Assembly: GCF_004011885.1 (NCBI RefSeq)
Contig: NZ_SBEF01000016.1
Span: 1 to 64,000, forward strand
DNA: 64,000 bases
DNA from: Serratia microhaemolytica
GTDB lineage: Bacteria > Pseudomonadota > Gammaproteobacteria > Enterobacterales > Enterobacteriaceae
Direction: 5' to 3'
Shown: one piece after another, positions 57,571-64,000 of the stretch
How positions within the stretch are numbered: the stretch's first letter is position 1
Layout of the letters: each line of letters opens with the position of its first letter
Program-made: the position numbers and the translations under genes
Notes under the pieces: model-generated
The model's input: only the letters and a program-made list of their open reading frames with translations
What the model was told of the DNA's origin: nothing
Databases searched by the model: none

Positions 57571-58938
57571 TTACTCAAACAGATTCTGGTGCAGTGTCTG
57601 TACCACTTTTTCTGCATCTTGACCAGGCACCAAGAAGCAGAGATTGAAGCTGCTGGCACCGTAACAGATCATGCGGATATTGAATGGCTCCAGCACACCA
57701 AATACCTCTTTGCCAACACCACGAGCCTGTGACAGCTTGTTGCCAATCAGTGCCACCAGCGCCATATCTTCTTCTACTTCTACTGTACACAGCGCAGAAA
57801 GTTCAGTCAGTAATGCACTGGTTAAGTGGCTGCCGCTGGTGGTGGTTGAACCGGTGGTGTCGATGGTCAGCGCGACATTGACTTCAGAGGTGGTGATCAG
57901 ATCTACCGAGACATTATGGCGCGCCAGGATATTGAACACTTCTGCCAGGAAGCCACGTGCATGGAGCATACTCAGGCTGTGCAGCACCAGCAGAGTCTGT
58001 TTGCGGCGCAGTGCCAGAGCGCGGAACAGTGGCGGGTTTGCCGTGCTGCTGCACACCATGGTGCCGCCCGCCGCTGGGTCTTTGCTTGAGCCGACGAATA
58101 CCGGAATATTACTGCGCACCGCAGGCAGTAGGGTGGCCGGATGCAGGATCTTGGCACCAAAGGTGGCCATTTCGGCGGCTTCGGCAAAGGCGATCTCGTC
58201 GATCCGCTTAGCTGCAGGGACGACGCGTGGATCGGTGGTGTAGATGCCAGGGACATCGGTCCAGATATCAACTTGGCTGGCATTCAGCGCTTCGCCGAGC
58301 AGCGCAGCGGTGTAGTCGCTACCGCCACGGCCCAGTGTGGTGGTGCGCCCTTTGGCTTCACTGCCGATAAAGCCTTGTGTGATCACGAGTGCTTGCTGTA
58401 AGCGTGGTTTTAACAGGTTAGTGGTCAGTTCGGCCAAGGCGGCGCAATCAGGTGTAGCGCGGCCAAAGTGATCATCGGTGCGCATCACGCTGCGAACATC
58501 AAACCATTCGGCAGTGACGTCACGCTCGTGGAGGATCTCGACAAACAGGAGTGTCGACATCAGTTCACCGTAGCTGACCAGTTCATCGGTGAGCGCAGCA
58601 GAGGTGGCGAGCGCAGCCGCTTCAGATAAGCGGGCAATGCTCTCCAGCATGTTGTTGATCTCATCGCGGATGATGGTCGGGTTTGTTAAGCGATCGACAA
58701 TCGCGTACTGAATACGGCGTACTTCATCAAGGTGGCGGGTGCGTTGTTCAATTTCGCACCCTTCAGCCAGGGCGACCAGCAGATTGGTCACGCCTGAAGA
58801 GGCGGAGAGCACCACCAGACGAACATTGGGGTTGGAGAGAACGACATCGGCACAGCGATTCATGGCATCAAAATCAGCAACACTGGTACCGCCAAACTTT
58901 GCCACCACGACAGCATGTTGTGGAACTTCTTGATTCAT
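57571..58938 (-). CDS. lysC: Lysine-sensitive aspartokinase III
   Basis: 455 residues. It phosphorylates aspartate, the first step to lysine, threonine and methionine, and is inhibited by lysine. The kinase domain begins VVVAKFGGTSVADFDAMNRC; TLGRGGSDYTAALLGEAL near residue 204 and FGAKILHPATLLPA near 256 are conserved. Two C-terminal ACT domains follow (LHSLSMLHARGFLAEVFNILARH and VALIGNKLSQARGVGKEVF). Expression should be controlled by the lysine riboswitch upstream. lysC and pgi are divergent, as in E. coli. Confidence 0.96.
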   Translation of the reverse strand: MNQEVPQHAVVVAKFGGTSVADFDAMNRCADVVLSNPNVRLVVLSASSGVTNLLVALAEGCEIEQRTRHLDEVRRIQYAIVDRLTNPTIIRDEINNMLESIARLSEAAALATSAALTDELVSYGELMSTLLFVEILHERDVTAEWFDVRSVMRTDDHFGRATPDCAALAELTTNLLKPRLQQALVITQGFIGSEAKGRTTTLGRGGSDYTAALLGEALNASQVDIWTDVPGIYTTDPRVVPAAKRIDEIAFAEAAEMATFGAKILHPATLLPAVRSNIPVFVGSSKDPAAGGTMVCSSTANPPLFRALALRRKQTLLVLHSLSMLHARGFLAEVFNILARHNVSVDLITTSEVNVALTIDTTGSTTTSGSHLTSALLTELSALCTVEVEEDMALVALIGNKLSQARGVGKEVFGVLEPFNIRMICYGASSFNLCFLVPGQDAEKVVQTLHQNLFE

Positions 58939-59052
58939 TTAAAACCTCGTGTCAGGGATGCCATCTCTGGATGGCATTGGGTTTCCATAGCCTTGGCACA
59001 AGTGAAGAGCGATAAACAGGGGGCAGGCGTAGAGGTTGAGGCTACGTTACAC

Positions 59053-59351
59053 CCAGAAGCGCTCCACCTTGCTGACCACTCTTAATAATGGATATCCACA
59101 TGCTGAAAAGGATTAGGCGTTAGCTGCGGATCGAATGAGCACGAAACTCAACAGATCCGCCGATCGCCTACGGCAATTTGCAGCTGTAGGGTATACAAAA
59201 GTGACCTACGGTGACAACTCAGGGGATTCAGCCCCTGCAGTCGACGCAATGAGTGCCGTGCCCATTCCGCCTCGGCATCGCTCCCCCTTGTCGTGCTGTC
59301 GTTGGATACCGGCTCCTCTAACACGCTACCTGGGCGATGCACCTCTTCTGG
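59053..59351 (-). promoter_or_regulatory. Lysine riboswitch (L box) of lysC with enlarged P5 arm
   Basis: Reading the minus strand, P1 is CCAGAAG (59351-59345) paired with CTTCTGG (59059-59053). Conserved parts in order: AGAGGTGCATCGCCC, AGAGGAGCCGGTA, GGGGGAGCGATGCCGAGGC, GGGGCTGAATCCCCT with GTTGTCACC, and finally GGTGGAGCG. These match the E. coli lysC leader closely. P5 is closed by CACC (59213-59210) and GGTG (59068-59065) but encloses about 141 nt, far longer than in E. coli. The following 114 nt before the ATG, with a strong ATGCCATC/GATGGCAT hairpin near the start codon, are the expression platform. Confidence 0.92.
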
Positions 59352-59365
59352 CTTTACACACACTG

Positions 59366-59747
59366 CGCACACAGCGAGTGCGGCAAGGTGTATGTTACAT
59401 CTACAGTTACTCAGGCTGCGATTAGAAACTGTCGCGGCTGCCAGGCAACTGGCTGAAGTAACTGGGCTATACAAATAACGGGTTTATCTTTCACTGTCAA
59501 CGAGCAGCACGGCTCTTTTTCTGTATTGTCGGTAGCCGCTGGAGTTCGGGTAACGGTTAGCGGAGTGTTTGGTTAACGCTATTGCCTGTTACTGCCACTC
59601 TGGCGCTGCTGCGCCCGACCGAATAGCAGGGTAGAATGGCCGGCTAGCAGGACGAGTTTGCTGTTTAAGTGAGAAATGAAGTCATAATCAGCGGCTGACA
59701 GGCTACAATCGATCATTAACGTTATTTTCAGTAGATAGAGTGTGGTT
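59366..59747. other. lysC-pgi intergenic region
   Basis: About 380 nt between the riboswitch and the pgi start. It must hold the divergent lysC and pgi promoters. I could not fix either with confidence and saw no further RNA structure with a T run. Confidence 0.4.
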
Positions 59748-61394
59748 ATGAAGAATATTAATCCGGTTACTACCGCTGCCTGGCAGGCGTTACAACAACA
59801 TTTTGCCCAGATGAAAGATGTCTCAATGCGTGACCTGTTTGCCCAGGATAGTGAGCGCTTTTCCCGTTTTTCAGCCACCTTTAACCAGGAGATCCTGGTC
59901 GATTACTCTAAAAATCTGATCACCAGTGAGACAATGGAAAAATTGCAGGCTCTGGCGCGCGAGACTGAGTTGCAAAGTGCCATTGATGCCATGTTTGCCG
60001 GCGAGAAGATCAACCGGACAGAAGATCGCGCAGTATTGCACGTTGCGCTGCGTAATCGCAGTAATACCCCGATCTTGGTCGATGGTCACGATGTGATGCC
60101 TCAGGTGAATGCGGTGCTGGCGAAGATGAAGCAGTTCTGCCAGCGTGTGATTAGTGGTGAGTGGCGCGGTTATAGCGGTGCGCCAATCAGTGATGTGGTA
60201 AACATCGGTATTGGCGGTTCCGATCTTGGCCCGTATATGGTGACTGAGGCGTTGCGCCCTTATAAAAACCATCTGCGGATGCATTTTGTCTCTAACGTTG
60301 ATGGCACACATATTGCCGAAACATTGAAGCAGCTTGATCCGGCAACGACGCTGTTTCTGGTCGCTTCCAAGACATTCACCACACAAGAGACTATGACCAA
60401 CGCACACAGTGCGCGTGACTGGTTCCTGGCGACTGCCGGGCAGCAACAGCATGTGGCGAAACATTTTGCTGCGCTGTCGACCAATGCCACAGCAGTGGCG
60501 GAGTTCGGTATCGATACCGCCAATATGTTTGAGTTCTGGGACTGGGTGGGTGGCCGTTATTCGTTGTGGTCAGCGATTGGTTTACCGATCGCGCTGTCAC
60601 TCGGTTTTGAGCACTTTGAGCAGTTGCTGGCCGGTGCCCATGCGATGGATCAGCATTTTGCCACCTGTGCGCCGGAACAGAATCTGCCAGTGCTATTGGC
60701 GTTGATTGGTATCTGGTACAACAACTTTTTTGCTGCGGAGAGTGAAGCGATCCTGCCGTATGACCAGTATTTGCACCGTTTTGCTGCTTATTTCCAGCAG
60801 GGCAATATGGAGTCAAACGGCAAATCAGTGGATCGCAACGGTAACGCGGTCAGTTACCAGACCGGGCCGATTATCTGGGGTGAGCCGGGAACCAACGGTC
60901 AACATGCGTTTTATCAGTTGATCCACCAAGGTACTAAGTTAATTCCTTGTGATTTTATCGCGCCAGCGATCAGCCACAATCCATTAGCAGATCACCACGC
61001 TAAACTGCTATCGAACTTTTTTGCCCAAACACAGGCGCTGGCATTTGGCAAATCACGTGCTGAGGTGGATCAGGAGTTTGCCGCGCAGGGTAAGACAGCG
61101 GCAGAAGTGGCGCATATTGCACCGTTTAAACAGTTTTCCGGTAACCGCCCCACCAACTCGATCCTGCTGCGTAAGTTGACACCGTTCAATTTGGGTAGCC
61201 TGATTGCGCTGTATGAACACAAGATTTTCACGCAAGGGGTGATCCTGAATATCTTCAGTTTCGATCAGTGGGGGGTGGAGTTGGGCAAGCAGTTGGCTAA
61301 CCGTATTTTGCCTGAACTGGCGGATAACAACCCGGTTAGTGGCCACGATAGTTCAACCAATGGCCTGATTAACTGTTTTAAAGCCTGGCGTTAA
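59748..61394 (+). CDS. pgi: Glucose-6-phosphate isomerase
   Basis: 548 residues from ATG 59748, which gives the family N-terminus [14 protein letters not shown]; a GTG 6 nt upstream is an alternative. It interconverts glucose 6-phosphate and fructose 6-phosphate. The signatures [19 protein letters not shown] near residue 148, [17 protein letters not shown] near 205, and [14 protein letters not shown] with the catalytic Glu near 354 are intact, as is the Lys in [15 protein letters not shown] near 513. A GCCTCTCC/GGGGAGGC hairpin follows the stop without a T run. Confidence 0.97.
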   Translation: MKNINPVTTAAWQALQQHFAQMKDVSMRDLFAQDSERFSRFSATFNQEILVDYSKNLITSETMEKLQALARETELQSAIDAMFAGEKINRTEDRAVLHVALRNRSNTPILVDGHDVMPQVNAVLAKMKQFCQRVISGEWRGYSGAPISDVVNIGIGGSDLGPYMVTEALRPYKNHLRMHFVSNVDGTHIAETLKQLDPATTLFLVASKTFTTQETMTNAHSARDWFLATAGQQQHVAKHFAALSTNATAVAEFGIDTANMFEFWDWVGGRYSLWSAIGLPIALSLGFEHFEQLLAGAHAMDQHFATCAPEQNLPVLLALIGIWYNNFFAAESEAILPYDQYLHRFAAYFQQGNMESNGKSVDRNGNAVSYQTGPIIWGEPGTNGQHAFYQLIHQGTKLIPCDFIAPAISHNPLADHHAKLLSNFFAQTQALAFGKSRAEVDQEFAAQGKTAAEVAHIAPFKQFSGNRPTNSILLRKLTPFNLGSLIALYEHKIFTQGVILNIFSFDQWGVELGKQLANRILPELADNNPVSGHDSSTNGLINCFKAWR

Positions 61395-61564
61395 TTCAGC
61401 GCCTGGTTCGCTGTAACAACTGGCCTCTCCTGCGGTATTCAACCGTTGGGGGAGGCACTATCCAGGTTGAGAGTGGCAAAGCGGAACACCCACCACATAG
61501 TCGTAATCTGTTTTTATTAACAATAACCTGTGTTAATAACAGTCCACAGTTAACTGCTTGGATG

Positions 61565-62587
61565 TCAAAGACTCTGTAGTGGGTTGTCGCGATACGGCCC
61601 AGCAGCGACGGAACTACGCAGTTTTAGCTCACCAATAAAAGCTGGCAGCGGTGGCAGCACTTCACCTTTGATCAAGCGGAAGGCTTGCATAATCGCCGCT
61701 TCGATCATGGCATCAATCGGTAGATAGACGGTCGACAGTGGCGGTTGCAGATAAGCCGCACAGGGTTCATCGTCAAAGCCAAACACAGAGACCTGCTCTG
61801 GCAACTGTTTGCCGGCTTGCCGTAATGCTTGCATTGCGCCGATCGCCATATCGTCATTGCTGGCAAACAGAGCAGTGAAAGCAACGCCACGGCTTAGCAA
61901 GTGCTGGCAGGCGAGGTAGCCGCCTGCGACGCTATTGTCACCGGCAATCACTTGGGCATCTGTCACTAACAGTCGCTGTTGCTGTAATGCTTGGCGATAG
62001 CCGGCCAGACGTGCCTGCGCGGTTGGCGTATTGATTGGCCCGGTAATGCAGGCGACTTGCTGATGCCCTTGTTGGATCAGATAGTCAACTACACTGAATG
62101 CCGCCTGTTGCTGCTCAAAGTAGACGCAACGTTCTGGTGCTCGAGGCAAGTAACGGTTAATCACCATCAGCGGCAACTCCGCTAGCAGGGTCATCAGTGT
62201 GTCCTCACTCATAAAGCGGGTATAGAGCAGAATGGCATCACAACGGCGATCGGCCAGTAGCCGGACTGCCTCTAGCTCGCGCTCTGGCGTGTCGTAGCCA
62301 TTGGTGACAATCAGATGTTTCCCGCTGGCTTCAATCAGCGTAGCCGCGCGACGCAGCAGACGACCAAAGTAGGGCCCATCAAAATTTGAAACCACCAATC
62401 CAATGCTGTTAGAGCGGTTATTGGCTAATGACTGAGCGAGAAAATTGGGGCGATATCCTAACTCTTTCATTGCGTTGAATACCGCATCACGGGTAGTTTT
62501 TCTCACCTGCCCAGTGCCATTTAACACACGCGAAACCGTGGCCTTGGAAACCCCGGCACGTGCGGCAACATCCAGCATGGTGATCAT
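61565..62587 (-). CDS. LacI-family transcriptional regulator (AscG/GalR-like)
   Basis: 340 residues. An N-terminal LacI helix-turn-helix with hinge (TMLDVAARAGVSKATVSRVLN, then YRPNFLAQSLANNRS) is followed by a periplasmic-binding-like sugar domain (GLVVSNFDGPYFGRLL, FASNDDMAIGAMQALRQ, VFGFDDEPCAAYLQPPLSTV). By sequence it is closer to E. coli AscG than to GalR. Its position next to the Omr RNA and aas is that of galR in E. coli. No sugar operon is adjacent, so the regulated genes are unknown. Confidence 0.85.
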   Translation of the reverse strand: MITMLDVAARAGVSKATVSRVLNGTGQVRKTTRDAVFNAMKELGYRPNFLAQSLANNRSNSIGLVVSNFDGPYFGRLLRRAATLIEASGKHLIVTNGYDTPERELEAVRLLADRRCDAILLYTRFMSEDTLMTLLAELPLMVINRYLPRAPERCVYFEQQQAAFSVVDYLIQQGHQQVACITGPINTPTAQARLAGYRQALQQQRLLVTDAQVIAGDNSVAGGYLACQHLLSRGVAFTALFASNDDMAIGAMQALRQAGKQLPEQVSVFGFDDEPCAAYLQPPLSTVYLPIDAMIEAAIMQAFRLIKGEVLPPLPAFIGELKLRSSVAAGPYRDNPLQSL

Positions 62588-62978
62588 CAGTAACTCCCTC
62601 TGTTATCTCAGAATAGCGGCTTATTTCTACCGACGTTATGGTTAGCACCGGCCTGCCTCGGATCGGCGCTAAAAACGGCAGACATTGCGCAGTCTAGCAT
62701 AGGGTGATTGTCTCGGCATCGTGATGAAATTGGCTTTTCAAGCTAGCGCAAGGTGGTTGTAGCGTTGGTAGCGGTGTACTTGCACTGTTTTTCAGCAATT
62801 CAGGTATCAAATTTGCATAACCCGATGAGGAGCACAAATGCGGCTACAACAATCAATACTGATTATTATAATTATTTGATAAATAATATATTTCATCTTT
62901 CTTGCTGGGCATTATCAAGTGTTTAACTGCGTTTACTGTCGTGAGGTATGTCGATTAGCGCAAGAAACTACACCAGTC
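62588..62978. other. Gene-less stretch upstream of the LacI-family gene
   Basis: About 390 nt, AT-rich near 62850-62920, with no supported gene. It should contain the regulator promoter. No LacI-type palindromic operator was convincing by eye. Confidence 0.35.
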
Positions 62979-63042
62979 GTTACACTTTGCGCTGTAATGT
63001 TGCGATTGTCAGATAGCGGCAATCGGGCACTCGAAGTACATT
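62979..63042 (+). promoter_or_regulatory. Candidate OmpR-activated promoter of the Omr RNA
   Basis: TACATT at 63037-63042 is a -10 box 7 nt before the RNA start. No -35 box is present. GTTACACTTTGCGCTGTAAT at 62979-62998 resembles an OmpR site (GTTACA-type half-sites) at a distance usual for activation. In E. coli omrA and omrB are OmpR-dependent. Confidence 0.5.
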
Positions 63043-63048
63043 GAGCCT

Positions 63049-63125
63049 CCCAGAATTATTAATTGGTGAGTGTCAACAGCCTCATGGTTTACACCAGCCT
63101 ACGCGGATGCGTAGGCTTTTTTTTT
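63049..63125 (+). ncRNA. OmrA/OmrB-like small RNA
   Basis: The 5' end CCCAGAATTATTAATTGGTG closely matches the conserved seed end of E. coli OmrA and OmrB. The 3' end ACACCAGCCTACGCGGATGC followed by GTAGGC and nine T is the matching terminator. The middle differs. Omr RNAs act with Hfq through the 5' end to repress outer-membrane proteins. E. coli has two copies in tandem between galR and aas; only one is seen here, about 77 nt long, at the same place. Confidence 0.88.
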
Positions 63126-63267
63126 GCCTGCGATCTGCCTTCCAGCACTGTTTCAATCCAGTATCGTCTATTGTTAATAAGTTTCCACTTGTGTCTAGAT
63201 TGTTGTTTGCAGTATCTTGTTTTTGCTTTATCAATAATTTATACGAATGATACTAGAAGAGGATGCG

Positions 63268-64000
63268 ATGATACTGTCAGGAATGCGCGGGCTGGTTCGT
63301 TTACTGTTTCGTGTGAAGGTGATTGGAGACACCAAACATCTGCAGCATGAAAAGTTGTTGATCACGCCAAATCATGTTTCTTTTATTGATGGCCTGCTAC
63401 TTGGCCTGTTTTTACCAGTCAAACCGATTTTTGCTGTCTACAGTGCGATGGCCAATCACTGGCTACTGCGCCTGTTGAAAAATTATGTTGATGTTGTGCC
63501 GCTTGATCCGACCAATCCAATGGCAATCAAACGGTTGATCAGAGTGATCGAGCAAGGGCGGCCGATTGTGCTGTTTCCTGAGGGGCGGATCACCGTGACT
63601 GGCTCACTGATGAAGGTCTACGATGGTGCCGCTTTTGTTGCTGCTAAATCGGCTGCGGCAGTGGTGCCGATTCGTATCGAAGGTGCCGAGTTTAGCCCTT
63701 TCAGCCGGATGAAAGGTATCTTCAAGATCCGCTGGTTCCCAGCAATTACCCTGCATATTTTGCCCGCGACCACTGTGCCGATGCCAGAGGCTGCGCGCGC
63801 GCGCGATCGCCGCACCTTGGCGGGAGACCACCTCTATCAGATTATGCGCCAAGCACGGATGGATAGTGTGCAGCCACAGACGCTGTTTAGTGCATTACTG
63901 TCGGCTCAGGCACGTTATGGCCGTTATAAGCCCTGCATTGAAGATATTGCGTTTCAAGAGGATAGCTATCATGGCCTGTTGAAAAAGTCGCTCGGTGTCA
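63268..64000 (+). CDS. aas: Bifunctional 2-acylglycerophosphoethanolamine acyltransferase / acyl-ACP synthetase Aas (5' part)
   Basis: The first 244 codons are visible; the gene runs off the window. The start ATG 63268 has AGAGGA upstream. The N-terminal PlsC-type acyltransferase domain is clear: [15 protein letters not shown] with the HX4D catalytic motif near residue 36, and [21 protein letters not shown] near residue 102. The C-terminal acyl-ACP synthetase domain would follow outside the window. Aas re-acylates lysophosphatidylethanolamine imported by LplT. A GC-alternating run (CGCGCGCGCG) lies near 63797. Confidence 0.93.
   Translation, partial: MILSGMRGLVRLLFRVKVIGDTKHLQHEKLLITPNHVSFIDGLLLGLFLPVKPIFAVYSAMANHWLLRLLKNYVDVVPLDPTNPMAIKRLIRVIEQGRPIVLFPEGRITVTGSLMKVYDGAAFVAAKSAAAVVPIRIEGAEFSPFSRMKGIFKIRWFPAITLHILPATTVPMPEAARARDRRTLAGDHLYQIMRQARMDSVQPQTLFSALLSAQARYGRYKPCIEDIAFQEDSYHGLLKKSLGV

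Noticed and set aside
59135-59478. Several 60-110 codon frames on both strands upstream of lysC
   Set aside because: They coincide with the lysine riboswitch, whose conserved RNA elements explain the sequence.

Overview
The window is chromosomal DNA of a gammaproteobacterium of the order Enterobacterales. Almost every gene reads as a clear full-length orthologue of an Escherichia coli gene. The four-tRNA operon Arg(CCG)-His(GTG)-Leu(CAG)-Pro(TGG), the RyhB-like and OmrA/B-like small RNAs and an iso-IS1 element support the same placement. Family or genus cannot be fixed from the sequence alone. A pilW/pilF gene and an HPP-family gene suggest a lineage outside the Escherichia group. Gene blocks that are far apart in E. 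coli lie side by side here, so the chromosome is strongly rearranged relative to E. coli. Transposase and restriction-gene debris marks at least two of the joints.

Layout: 1-2000 is an accessory patch (gene tail, DUF2867 gene, iso-IS1, broken ISAs1-type transposase). 2090-4953 is rsmD-yhhL-yhhN, tusA and yhhQ, the last with a probable preQ1 riboswitch. 5071-10712 is the 2-O-alpha-mannosyl-D-glycerate system mngB-mngA with divergent mngR. 10792-20630 holds rlhA, glpD, an HPP membrane protein, prlC-rsmJ, gdhA and uspA. 20939-21680 is the tRNA operon, followed by a MarA/SoxS-type regulator. 22838-32977 is the conserved block ndk, rlmN, pilW-rodZ, ispG, hisS-yfgM-bamB and der. 33055-40515 has a DUF2628 gene, rhlE and the ybhGFSR ABC exporter. 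40684-45240 has aqpZ, a RyhB homologue with a Fur box, and lpoA-yraN-diaA-dolP. 45457-46650 is tyrB. 46740-57021 is the whole ygc cluster. 57121-64000 has an hsdS fragment, lysC with its lysine riboswitch, pgi, a LacI-family regulator, an OmrA/B-like sRNA and the start of aas.

The most interesting region is the ygc cluster (ygcE, yqcE, ygcW, ygcU, ygcS, ygcR, ygcQ, ygcO, ygcN). It encodes two MFS transporters, an FGGY sugar kinase, an SDR dehydrogenase, an AGPS/GlcD-like flavoprotein and a FixABCX-like electron-transfer module. It looks like a transport-oxidation-phosphorylation pathway for an unknown sugar or polyol whose electrons pass through an electron-transfer flavoprotein. The control region between yqcE and ygcW is nearly mirror-symmetric. 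Each side has one CRP site, one -10 element and a transcribed leader that starts with AGTTACT and then forms a long hairpin followed by a T run. AGTTACT is exactly complementary to AGTAACT in the upstream arm of the terminator, so each leader can form either an antiterminator or a terminator. E. coli encodes a GlpP-type antiterminator (YgcP) inside this cluster; no ygcP is present here.

Other regulatory RNAs are a lysine riboswitch whose P5 arm is expanded by about 140 nt of extra hairpins, a translational preQ1-I-like riboswitch on yhhQ, RyhB between aqpZ and dolP, and a single OmrA/B-type RNA before aas. All assignments rest on reading the sequence and on remembered family features; no database search was run.
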